A DNA stretch of 7,180 bases from Microbacteriaceae bacterium (GTDB taxonomy: Bacteria; Actinomycetota; Actinomycetes; Actinomycetales; Microbacteriaceae): contig JAODLU010000132.1 in assembly GCA_025464125.1 (NCBI GenBank), positions 1 to 7,180 of the forward strand, given 5' to 3'. Position numbers and translations under genes: made by a program. Position 1 is the first letter of the stretch. Each line of letters begins with the position of its first letter. The notes under the pieces are model-generated. The model had not been told where the DNA came from. It worked only from the letters and a program-made list of their open reading frames with translations, and made no database searches. This document shows, one piece after another, positions 1 to 5,672 of this stretch.

Positions 1-326
1 TCCTGGGCTCGTTCCTGTTCAGCGGCGACGTCGTGCACCAGCGGGCCGGCACCCTGTCCGGCGGCGAGAAGACCAGGCTGGCGCTGGCCACGCTGGTCGT
101 GTCGGGGGCCAACGTGCTGCTGCTCGACGAACCGACGAACAACCTCGACCCCGCCAGCCGCGAGGAGATCCTCGGCGCTCTCGCCAGCTACAGCGGAGCC
201 GTCGTGCTGGTCAGCCACGATGAGGGTGCTGTCGAAGCCCTGAACCCGGAGCGGGTGCTCATCCTGCCGGACGGCACTGAGGACCTCTGGAACCGCGACT
301 ACCAGGACCTGGTCGCCCTGGCCTAA
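1..326 (+). CDS. ABC-F family ATP-binding protein, C-terminal part (5' end outside window)
   Basis: This is the C-terminal nucleotide-binding domain of an ABC-F protein; the frame is open from the left edge (first full codon at 3) to TAA at 324-326. ABC-F proteins are soluble twin-ATPase proteins that act on the ribosome, as translation factors or antibiotic-protection proteins, and have no membrane partner. Visible motifs in order are the ABC signature LSGGEKTRLALA (from nt 54), Walker B with the ABC-F hallmark VLLLDEPTNNLDP (about 114-152), and the H-switch LVSHD. The DEPTNNLD form is typical of ABC-F proteins rather than transport ATPases. After the H-switch there is only a short tail ending in DLVALA, with no long C-terminal extension. 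The N-terminal domain and interdomain linker lie outside the window, so the subfamily (Ettā-like, Uup-like or resistance type) cannot be decided. The GTG at 33 is an internal Val codon, not a start. Confidence 0.93.
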   Translation, partial: LGSFLFSGDVVHQRAGTLSGGEKTRLALATLVVSGANVLLLDEPTNNLDPASREEILGALASYSGAVVLVSHDEGAVEALNPERVLILPDGTEDLWNRDYQDLVALA

Positions 327-334
327 AGGTTCTT

Positions 335-1174
335 CTACCTCGCGTCGAGCAGCTCGTCTTCGATCTCGCTGTCCGGCCGGGGCTTTGCCGCTTTTCGGCG
401 TTCCCGCTCGTCTGCACGCTCTCGCTCTTCAGGGTCGTCTGCATTGCGGATCCGGTATTCCTGCCGAATGGCGTATGCAAGCCCGAGGAATGCCATCACG
501 CCGAACAGTACCCACTGGATGGCATAGGACACGTGGAGGCCCTCGTCGAGCTGGGGCTCAGGATATTCACGCGGGCGGGTCGCGGTTGCGGGCGTTTCGG
601 TGACCATGAGCCCGTATGCGCCAGTGTAAGTCGGGTCTCCGACCAGCTTCGCGACGGTGGGGAGGTGGATGGTCGCCACCTGCCCGGTGCCAGCTGAGCG
701 GCCTGGCAGGGTTGGCTCACCAGCTTTCACCCGGGCGATGACCTCGACCTGTCCGGCTGGAGGCTTCGGCACTGAGTCCGGCGCATCCTGGTCGTTGCCA
801 GTTGGCACCCAGCCACGGTCGACGATGAAAACCGACCCGTCCTGCAGTTTGAGAGGCACGAGAACTTCGAATCCTGGGTTTCCGTCGAGCGGGCGATTAC
901 GCACAAGCAACTGGTCCGCCGCCAAATAGCTTCCCGACATCGACACCTGTTGCCACTCGTCTGACGCGTCGTACGACCGCAGCGACGGCAAGATCTCAGT
1001 GAGTGGCCTGGGAGTGCCGTTGAAGTTCTGGTCGACGAGTTGGTTGCCAGCTCGCGCCTCATTGGTGCGAGCTACCTGCCAGAGCGACAGCGCAACGCAG
1101 ATGACGGCGAACAGTACGGCGAGGCCGAGGTAGCCGAGCCAGCGACGGGTAAGGGCCAGCCGCCAGATCCTCAC
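335..1174 (-). CDS. SURF1 family cytochrome c oxidase assembly protein
   Basis: SURF1 proteins are membrane proteins that help build heme-copper cytochrome c oxidase, probably by handling heme a for subunit I. The 279-aa product has the family architecture: TM helix 1 (about residues 12-31) running into the LSLWQVAR motif (30-36, family form LGxWQxxR), an extracytoplasmic domain with VRNRPLDGNPGFEVLVPL (91-108) and VDRGWVP (118-124), then HVSYAIQW leading into TM helix 2 (about 214-237). A highly charged Arg/Glu-rich cytoplasmic tail covers about 238-279. The start is GTG at 1174, overlapping the stop of the upstream small gene as GTGA (1174-1171). A good Shine-Dalgarno AGAGGT lies at 1186-1181, six bases upstream, which supports this start and translational coupling. 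It is the last gene of a three-gene operon. Its stop lies 8 bp from the convergent ABC-F gene stop. Confidence 0.93.
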   Translation of the reverse strand: MRIWRLALTRRWLGYLGLAVLFAVICVALSLWQVARTNEARAGNQLVDQNFNGTPRPLTEILPSLRSYDASDEWQQVSMSGSYLAADQLLVRNRPLDGNPGFEVLVPLKLQDGSVFIVDRGWVPTGNDQDAPDSVPKPPAGQVEVIARVKAGEPTLPGRSAGTGQVATIHLPTVAKLVGDPTYTGAYGLMVTETPATATRPREYPEPQLDEGLHVSYAIQWVLFGVMAFLGLAYAIRQEYRIRNADDPEERERADERERRKAAKPRPDSEIEDELLDAR

Positions 1175-1410
1175 CTGGCGACCTCTGGAACCCTGTCAAC
1201 GGCCACGCCGAATTGGGTGACGACCACGGGAAAGTCGCGCGTGGCGAGGTAGTCATGGAGATAGTCGCGGTGCTCGTCACACGCCAGCCACACTTTGACG
1301 CGATCGGGGGTGTGGATGCGCGGATTACGCCAGTTGATATTCCAGGCGGCTGGAAGGCGGCATCCGGCGCGCGAACATGTCGGCACGGCGGGGTCGTCGA
1401 GCCCGATCAT
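1171..1410 (-). CDS. Small conserved Cys-rich protein of unknown function (79 aa)
   Basis: A 79-aa soluble protein with an N-terminal CSRAGC motif (Cys 12 and 17), an aromatic stretch AAWNINWRNPRIHT, then LACDEHRDYLHDYLATRDFP containing CDEH. Three Cys plus a nearby His suggest a small metal (zinc) site, which is inferred from spacing only. From memory, homologues of this shape are common in actinobacteria and are sometimes labelled 'acetone carboxylase' in databases. Nothing in this sequence supports that enzyme, which is a large multi-subunit complex. Start ATG at 1410 overlaps the DUF3099 stop as ATGA, and its own stop overlaps the SURF1 start as GTGA, so it is tightly embedded in the operon. 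An AAGGA sits directly against the ATG (1415-1411), too close for a normal Shine-Dalgarno, so reinitiation after the upstream stop is likely. An internal GTG at 1386 would give MPTCSRAGC (71 aa). A link to oxidase assembly is only inferred from its neighbours. Confidence 0.82.
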   Translation of the reverse strand: MIGLDDPAVPTCSRAGCRLPAAWNINWRNPRIHTPDRVKVWLACDEHRDYLHDYLATRDFPVVVTQFGVAVDRVPEVAR

Positions 1411-1712
1411 TCCTTATCGTCTGCCGGGGGAGACGAAGGGTACGAGGGCTGCTGGATGACGGCTACCGCGCCGGGTCGCAGCACTGTGCCAGTGCCGTTC
1501 TTCGCGCTTCCGGCGTTGGCCAGCACGACGGCGATGTACGGCAGCACAACGGCGCCGATCGCCGGAAGGATGAGCCACCAACCGCGCACGAAGAGGCAGA
1601 GGACTATGCAGATCATGCGGATGCCCATGGCCACGGAGTACTGGATCACACGACTGCGCCGGTCGTCCTGCGGGGACCGGGGGATGCTTGTTATCGACTG
1701 TGTCTTCGCCAT
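1407..1712 (-). CDS. DUF3099 family two-TM membrane protein
   Basis: A 101-aa protein matching the actinobacterial DUF3099 pattern: an N-terminal ITSIPRSPQDDRRSRVIQY segment (7-25), then two hydrophobic helices (about 24-43 and 45-66) with GIRMICIVLCLF and the conserved-looking AVVLPYIAVVLANAG block. A polar Pro/Ser-rich tail follows (about 67-101). Function is unknown; it is expected in the cytoplasmic membrane. ATG at 1712 is preceded by AAAGGGG (1724-1718), a strong Shine-Dalgarno about five bases upstream. It is the first gene of the minus-strand operon with the 79-aa protein and SURF1, and its stop TGA overlaps the next ATG. It is divergent from fabG. The family name is recognised from sequence pattern; the role is not known. 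Confidence 0.88.
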   Translation of the reverse strand: MAKTQSITSIPRSPQDDRRSRVIQYSVAMGIRMICIVLCLFVRGWWLILPAIGAVVLPYIAVVLANAGSAKNGTGTVLRPGAVAVIQQPSYPSSPPADDKE

Positions 1713-1724
1713 GGGTACCCCTTT

Positions 1725-1730
1725 AGCCTA
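1725..1730 (-). promoter_or_regulatory. Candidate -10 element for the DUF3099-SURF1 operon
   Basis: On the minus strand the hexamer TAGGCT fits the actinobacterial TANNNT -10 consensus. It ends 12 bases before the DUF3099 ATG, so transcription would start within or just after the AAAGGGG run and leave only a very short leader. I see no convincing -35 at 16-18 bp. The element is back to back with a candidate -10 for fabG, only 4 bp away, so the two polymerase sites would overlap. Confidence 0.4.
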
Positions 1731-1734
1731 CGTC

Positions 1735-1740
1735 TAAGAT
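1735..1740 (+). promoter_or_regulatory. Candidate -10 element for fabG
   Basis: TAAGAT matches TANNNT and four of six bases of TATAAT. At 17 bp spacing, TGGGTA (1712-1717) matches three of six -35 bases. The predicted start near 1747 gives a leader of roughly 54 nt before the fabG ATG. That placement would exclude a longer fabG reading from GTG 1744. Confidence 0.4.
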
Positions 1741-1800
1741 TGTGTGAGTTTGCCGTGGTCGCCGGACTGTTTGCGGCCATCCCCACTGAGAGTGAGCCCG

Positions 1801-2511
1801 ATGTCCACGCCAAGAACTGTCCTCATCACCGGCGGCAACCGCGGCATCGGCCGCGCCATCGCCGAGGAGTTCGTTGCTCAGGGGCACCGGGTCGCCGTCA
1901 CCGCACGTTCAGGGTCTGGACCGAACGGTACTCTCACCGTCATCGCGGATGTGACTGACGCAGCATCCATCGACGCGGCATTCAGCCAGGTGGAGGCCGA
2001 ACTTGGCCCGGTGGAGGTAGTCGTCGCCAACGCAGGAATCACCAGGGACACCCTGCTCATGCGCATGTCTGACGAAGACTTCACCGACGTGATAGACACC
2101 AACCTGACTGGCGCCTTCCGCGTGGTCAAGCGGGCCTCCAAGGGCATGCTGAAGGCGAAGTACGGGCGAATCGTGCTTGTGTCGAGCGTGGTCGGCCTCC
2201 TCGGCGCCGCGGGCCAGGTCAACTACGCAGCATCGAAGAGTGGGCTCGTTGGCCTCGCCAGGTCGGTCACTCGGGAACTCGGGTCACGGGGCATTACGGC
2301 CAACGTCGTCGCACCCGGATTCATCGAGACTGACATGACCGCTGAATTGCCTGAGGAGACACAGGCCATGTACAAGAAGTCGATTCCTGCTGGTCGCTTC
2401 GCCACCCCGTCCGAGGTCGCAAAGGTCGTGGCGTGGATAGCTGGCGACGACGCAGCCTACATTTCAGGTGCCGTTATCCCGGTCGACGGCGGCCTCGGGA
2501 TGGGGCACTGA
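1801..2511 (+). CDS. fabG: FabG-type 3-oxoacyl-[ACP] reductase (SDR family)
   Basis: NADPH-dependent reductase of the short-chain dehydrogenase superfamily, which reduces 3-oxoacyl-ACP to 3-hydroxyacyl-ACP in fatty acid elongation. The 236-aa length is normal for FabG. Visible motifs are the cofactor loop TGGNRGIG (10-17), DVTD (50-53), NAG (77-79) and a complete catalytic tetrad: N101, S129 (VSSVVG), Y142 and K146 (YAASK). The C-terminal VDGGLGMGH is also typical of FabG. I chose ATG 1801 because the protein then starts MSTPRTVLITGG, six residues before the Rossmann strand core. In-frame GTG 1792 (MSP extension) and GTG 1744 (19-residue extension) are possible but less likely. The Shine-Dalgarno is weak (GAGAGTGAG, 1788-1796). 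It is divergent from the DUF3099 operon and probably co-transcribed with the MFS gene 5 bp downstream. Family membership is near certain; substrate is inferred from the FabG-like sequence, since SDR proteins are functionally diverse. Confidence 0.93.
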   Translation: MSTPRTVLITGGNRGIGRAIAEEFVAQGHRVAVTARSGSGPNGTLTVIADVTDAASIDAAFSQVEAELGPVEVVVANAGITRDTLLMRMSDEDFTDVIDTNLTGAFRVVKRASKGMLKAKYGRIVLVSSVVGLLGAAGQVNYAASKSGLVGLARSVTRELGSRGITANVVAPGFIETDMTAELPEETQAMYKKSIPAGRFATPSEVAKVVAWIAGDDAAYISGAVIPVDGGLGMGH

Positions 2512-2516
2512 CGCCC

Positions 2517-3680
2517 GTGCCGACTGCTCAAGTGCCAGCGGCGACAGCCCCGCTGTGGTTGCTTCGCACGGTCGGTTTCATCTCATTCTTCGACCGTTTC
2601 TGCACCGCTCCGATGCTGGTGGTGCTCGCCGCGCAACTGGGCATAAGCCTCGCAGCAGCCATCCAGCTCGCCACTGTGTACGCACTCTTCTACGGAGCGG
2701 GCCAGCCTCTCTGGGGCATCCTGAGCGACCGGCTCGGCCGGGTGACGGTTATGAAGATCGCGCTGGTCGGTGCGATCGTCGGGAGCATCGCCAGCATCGC
2801 CATCCCCGGCTACTGGCCACTGCTGGTTTCCCGCGCACTCACTGGACTGATGGTGGGGGCCCTCTATCCGATGCTGATCACAATCGTGGCGGACACCATT
2901 GAAGGTCCTGCCCGCTACCGCGAGATCTCCAATCTCCAGACCGTGTCTGCACTCGGCACCACCGGCGCAACGCTTGTTGCCGGCGCGCTGGCTGCCTGGC
3001 TCGACTGGCGAGCTGTCTTCGCTATAACGATCCTCACCGCAACAGTGGCGCTGGTTCCGCTCGTCAGATTGCCCAACAGCCGACCCGACCACCTGGCCGG
3101 ACGGTGGAAGGCAGCTCTCCAGCCGTGGCCGTTGTGGCTCTATTTCGTTGCCATCGTGGAAGGCGCAGTGCTGCTCGGCATTTTGACCTATATGGTCCCC
3201 GCGATGGAGCACTCCGGAACGCCGGTCGCTCTCGCCGGGCTGCTGGCTGCAGGTTACGGGGTCGGAATCGTGGTTGGGTCCCAGACCGTGAAGGTCGTGG
3301 CGAAACGAATTGAGCGTCCTGTCATCCTGGTGATCGGCGGCGTGTTCCTGATCGGCGCGTACGTGCTGGCCACCATTTCACCGACAGCTGCCGCGCTGAC
3401 CGTAACTTCGCTGCTGGTCGGTCTCTCGAACTCCTTCCTGCACTCCACCCTGCAGGGCTGGGTGGCGGCGGTGTCGCCAACCGCCAGGGCAACCACGATC
3501 TCGTTCTTCGCCACGTGCCTCTTCCTCGGAGCTGGCCTGGCAACCGGTGTGACCGCGCAGCTGGCGGCGAACGGCGGCTACCGCAGCATCTTCGCCGGCA
3601 CCGCCGTGCTCGCCGCCGTGCTGCTTGGGATGGCCGGCCTCAGCTTTCGGCGCTGGCTGCGCACGCACACGCTCGGCTGA
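2517..3680 (+). CDS. Major facilitator superfamily (MFS) transporter
   Basis: A 387-aa integral membrane protein that is hydrophobic almost throughout, with enough segments for the usual 12 helices. The loop between helices 2 and 3 carries MFS motif A as GQPLWGILSDRLGR (62-75), and a polar central loop (NSRPDHLAGRWKAALQ) separates the two six-helix halves. The size and motif fit a drug/metabolite:H+ antiporter-like MFS member, but no substrate can be read from the sequence. I chose GTG 2517, five bases after the fabG stop, with GGGATGGGG just upstream as ribosome-binding sequence. The frame stays open further upstream, but an earlier start would overlap fabG and add an arginine-rich, unlikely N-terminus. 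GTG 2532 is an alternative that would remove five residues. The close spacing suggests an operon with fabG, though a functional link is not evident. The gene ends just before a hairpin and converges on serB. Confidence 0.9.
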   Translation: MPTAQVPAATAPLWLLRTVGFISFFDRFCTAPMLVVLAAQLGISLAAAIQLATVYALFYGAGQPLWGILSDRLGRVTVMKIALVGAIVGSIASIAIPGYWPLLVSRALTGLMVGALYPMLITIVADTIEGPARYREISNLQTVSALGTTGATLVAGALAAWLDWRAVFAITILTATVALVPLVRLPNSRPDHLAGRWKAALQPWPLWLYFVAIVEGAVLLGILTYMVPAMEHSGTPVALAGLLAAGYGVGIVVGSQTVKVVAKRIERPVILVIGGVFLIGAYVLATISPTAAALTVTSLLVGLSNSFLHSTLQGWVAAVSPTARATTISFFATCLFLGAGLATGVTAQLAANGGYRSIFAGTAVLAAVLLGMAGLSFRRWLRTHTLG

Positions 3681-3688
3681 GCTTGCCT

Positions 3689-3716
3689 GCAACATCGCCC
3701 ATTGTGGCGATGTTGC
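3689..3716. terminator. Bidirectional hairpin between convergent MFS gene and serB
   Basis: A perfect 11-bp inverted repeat, GCAACATCGCC / GGCGATGTTGC, with a 6-nt loop (3700-3705). It fills most of the 46-bp gap between the MFS stop (3680) and the serB stop (3727). Neither strand has a T-run after the stem, so it is not a classical intrinsic terminator. Placement between convergent 3' ends suggests it ends or stabilises both transcripts. Confidence 0.65.
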
Positions 3717-3726
3717 CGCGAAAGAC

Positions 3727-4365
3727 CTAGCCGCGAAGCCCGAGCAGCGGAAGCAACTGTGACAGGTCGCGCTCATCCATCAGCACATGCGCTTCATCGC
3801 GTACAGGCGCTTTCGCATCGAATCCGACGGCCAGCCCTGTGATAGCCATCATGGGCAGGTCGTTTGCCCCGTCCCCGACGGCCACAGTCTGCGACAGCTG
3901 GACGCCACACTCCAGCGCCCATTCCTGGAGGGTCAAAGCCTTGGCCTCCGCATCGATGATGGTGCCGATCAGCCCACCTGTGAGCTTTCCATCCATGATT
4001 TCGAGCCGGTTCGCGCGACGAAAATCCAGACCGAGCCTGTCGGCTATCGGATCGATGATCTCGTGGAACCCACCAGACACGACCCCGACGCATCCACCTG
4101 CTGCATGGATGCCAGCGATCATTTCGGGCACACCGCGTGTCACCGTGACCTGGGCTGCGACTGCCGCGAAGACCGACTCAGGCAGGCCAGCCAGCGTTGC
4201 GACCCTGGCCCGCAGGCTCTGCTCGAAGTCGACCTCGCCGTTCATGGCTGCTGCGGTGATTGCTGCGACCTGCTCGCCCGACCCTGCTGCATCGGCCAGC
4301 AGTTCGATTACCTCGTTTTCGATGAGCGTTGAGTCGACATCGAGAACAACGAGGAACCTGGCCAT
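3727..4365 (-). CDS. serB: Phosphoserine phosphatase SerB (HAD family)
   Basis: Hydrolyses O-phospho-L-serine to L-serine, the last step of the phosphorylated serine pathway in the cytoplasm. The 212-aa protein has all HAD motifs: DVDST (9-13; D9 nucleophile, D11 acid/base), SGG (97-99), K142, and GDGAND (164-169) for Mg2+. Residues equivalent to the substrate contacts of the Methanocaldococcus jannaschii enzyme are present at a constant offset of -2: E18, F47, R54, S97 and K142. This supports phosphoserine specificity rather than a generic HAD phosphatase. There is no N-terminal ACT domain, so this is the short single-domain form. ATG 4365 puts the first motif immediately at the N-terminus. 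No Shine-Dalgarno is visible, but TAGCCT lies exactly six bases upstream, pointing to a leaderless mRNA in addition to possible read-through from glgC, 22 bp upstream. Confidence 0.94.
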   Translation of the reverse strand: MARFLVVLDVDSTLIENEVIELLADAAGSGEQVAAITAAAMNGEVDFEQSLRARVATLAGLPESVFAAVAAQVTVTRGVPEMIAGIHAAGGCVGVVSGGFHEIIDPIADRLGLDFRRANRLEIMDGKLTGGLIGTIIDAEAKALTLQEWALECGVQLSQTVAVGDGANDLPMMAITGLAVGFDAKAPVRDEAHVLMDERDLSQLLPLLGLRG

Positions 4366-4366
4366 C

Positions 4367-4395
4367 CGATCAGGCTAGCGGGGTCGATCAGGCTA
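4367..4395. repeat. 11-bp tandem direct repeat in the glgC-serB junction
   Basis: CGATCAGGCTA occurs at 4367-4377 and again at 4385-4395, an 18-bp period. On the minus strand the repeat reads TAGCCTGATCG. The promoter-distal copy spans the last Val-Ala-stop codons of glgC; the other copy contains the candidate serB -10 and the bases up to its start codon. Both copies are exact. Confidence 0.85.
4372..4377 (-). promoter_or_regulatory. Candidate leaderless -10 element for serB
   Basis: TAGCCT on the minus strand fits TANNNT and is followed by six bases (GATCGG) and then the serB ATG. That is the geometry expected when transcription starts at the A of the start codon. No -35 match is clear. An identical hexamer lies 18 bp upstream (4390-4395) in the second repeat copy. 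Confidence 0.5.
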
Positions 4396-5626
4396 CGGTG
4401 ACGCCTTTGCCAACCACCGTGATTCCCGAGTCTGTAACCGTGAAGCCCCGTGCGCGGTCCGCATCAGCGTCCACCCCGACGGATGCACCGGGCGAGATTA
4501 TGACTTCCTTGTCGAGAATCGCCCTGTTCACCGTCGAGTCAGGGCCGATGCGCACCCGGTCGAAGACGATTGAGTCGACAACGCTGGCACCGGACTCGAT
4601 GATCGCCCAGGGCCCGAGCACGCTGCGTTCGATATGCGCACCCGACAGCACGGACCCGAGCGAAACGATGGAGTCGATTGTCGTTCCGAGGTTGCCTCGT
4701 GAGTCGCGGACGAATTTCGCCGGCGGCGAGTTGAGCTGCTGGCTGAAGATGGGCCACTGGCTGTTGTAGAGGTTGAAGATCGGAAGTGCAGAAATGAGGT
4801 CCTGGTGGGCATCGAAGAAGGACTCGATGGTTCCCACGTCGCGCCAGTAATACCGGTCACGGTCGGTGGCACCCGGCACTTCGTTGCGGTTGAGGTCATA
4901 GACAGCGGCATCCCCGCGCGAGACGAAATCCGGCACGATGTCACCGCCCATGTCGTGGTTGGACGTGCTCAGTTCGCCGTCCCGCAGCACCGCGTCGATC
5001 AGGATGTCGGCGTCGAAGACGTAATTGCCCATCGACGCGAGCACCTCATCCGGTGAGTCCGGCAGGCCTTTGGCATCTTTCGGCTTCTCGAGGAAGCGGC
5101 CAATGCGGGTGGGATCATCCTTATCGAGTTCTATCACCCCGAACTGGTCGGCGAGCGACAGTGGCTGGCGGATTGCCGCAACAGTTACCCCTGCGCCCGA
5201 GGCTTCGTGTGCCTCGATCATCTGGCTGAAATCCATGCGATAGACGTGGTCGGCGCCCACGACCACGACTATGTCGGGCTTTTCATCGCGCAGGAGGTTG
5301 AGGCTTTGAAGGATCGCGTCGGCGGAGCCGGCGAACCAGCGCTTGCCGAGCCGCTGCTGCGCTGGAACCGAAGCCACATACGAGTTGGTCAGCCCGGACA
5401 GGCGCCAGGTCTGGCTCACGTGCCTGTCGAGGCTGTGTGACTTGTATTGGGTGAGCACGACGATCTGCCGAAGCCCGGAATTGATCAGATTCGACAGGGC
5501 GAAGTCTATGAGGCGGTAGTTGCCGCCGAAGGGCACCGCGGGCTTCGCGCGATCAGCTGTGAGAGGCATCAACCGCTTGCCTTCGCCGCCAGCAAGCACA
5601 ATCCCAAAGATCTTCTTCGATGCCAT
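4388..5626 (-). CDS. glgC: Glucose-1-phosphate adenylyltransferase (ADP-glucose pyrophosphorylase)
   Basis: Makes ADP-glucose and pyrophosphate from ATP and glucose-1-phosphate, the committing step of bacterial alpha-glucan synthesis. The 412-aa product has an N-terminal nucleotidyltransferase fold with the ATP-binding loop LAGGEGKRL (11-19), AKPAVPFGG (27-35), GSADAI (100-105), GADHVYRMD (124-132) and the sugar-phosphate site FLEKP (178-182). YYWRDVGT (259-266) follows, then a C-terminal left-handed beta-helix-like region with repeated hydrophobic-x-G/S pattern (about 312-384). Length is normal for GlgC. ATG 5626 gives the typical [14 protein letters not shown] start; the frame is open 57 codons further upstream but that extension would cross the glgA start and has no family resemblance. 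TACTCT lies exactly six bases upstream of the ATG, suggesting a leaderless transcript. It is divergent from glgA and followed by serB 22 bp downstream. The enzyme is usually allosterically controlled by sugar phosphates; the effector here cannot be read from sequence. Confidence 0.96.
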   Translation of the reverse strand: MASKKIFGIVLAGGEGKRLMPLTADRAKPAVPFGGNYRLIDFALSNLINSGLRQIVVLTQYKSHSLDRHVSQTWRLSGLTNSYVASVPAQQRLGKRWFAGSADAILQSLNLLRDEKPDIVVVVGADHVYRMDFSQMIEAHEASGAGVTVAAIRQPLSLADQFGVIELDKDDPTRIGRFLEKPKDAKGLPDSPDEVLASMGNYVFDADILIDAVLRDGELSTSNHDMGGDIVPDFVSRGDAAVYDLNRNEVPGATDRDRYYWRDVGTIESFFDAHQDLISALPIFNLYNSQWPIFSQQLNSPPAKFVRDSRGNLGTTIDSIVSLGSVLSGAHIERSVLGPWAIIESGASVVDSIVFDRVRIGPDSTVNRAILDKEVIISPGASVGVDADADRARGFTVTDSGITVVGKGVTVA

Positions 5627-5632
5627 GTGTCC

Positions 5633-5638
5633 AGAGTA
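5633..5638 (-). promoter_or_regulatory. Candidate leaderless -10 element for glgC
   Basis: TACTCT (minus strand) matches TANNNT and is followed by GGACAC and then the glgC ATG, a six-base gap as at serB and the ABC gene at 6908. The -35 region would fall on the candidate glgA -10, and no good TTGACA match is visible. Confidence 0.5.
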
Positions 5639-5659
5639 CGACGACCCATAGGGGTGTAC

Positions 5660-5665
5660 TAGCGT
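5660..5665 (+). promoter_or_regulatory. Candidate leaderless -10 element for glgA
   Basis: TAGCGT matches TANNNT. It lies 4 bases before ATG 5670 and 7 bases before GTG 5673. A transcript start at or next to 5673 fits usual -10 to start spacing and favours the GTG as the translation start. There is no Shine-Dalgarno at normal distance; AGGGGTG (5650-5656) is too far upstream and would lie upstream of the transcript start. Confidence 0.42.
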
Positions 5666-5672
5666 TCCAATG

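Noticed and set aside
1744..1800. N-terminal extension of FabG from GTG 1744
   Set aside because: The 19 added residues precede the Rossmann core without family resemblance, and the likely transcript start lies near or after this codon.
1213..1958. Plus-strand open frames across the DUF3099/small-gene operon and into fabG
   Set aside because: They cover three supported genes in other frames, have Arg/His-rich compositions and no motifs.
2433..2516. Longer N-terminus for the MFS transporter, starting inside fabG
   Set aside because: It would overlap the conserved 3' end of fabG in another frame and add an arginine-rich stretch with no helix; GTG 2517 fits the fabG stop and the MFS N-terminus.
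2583..3212. Long minus-strand open frame (209 codons) opposite the MFS gene
   Set aside because: Cys/His/Gln/Arg-rich translation without motifs; antisense shadow of a GC-rich hydrophobic gene.
3787..4378. Two plus-strand open frames opposite serB
   Set aside because: Composition and lack of motifs mark them as shadows of serB, which has every HAD motif and substrate residue.
5645..5670. TTGGAA (-35) and TATGGG (-10) on the minus strand as a glgC promoter
   Set aside because: The gap between them is 14 bp, shorter than the usual 16-18; TACTCT six bases from the ATG is a better candidate.
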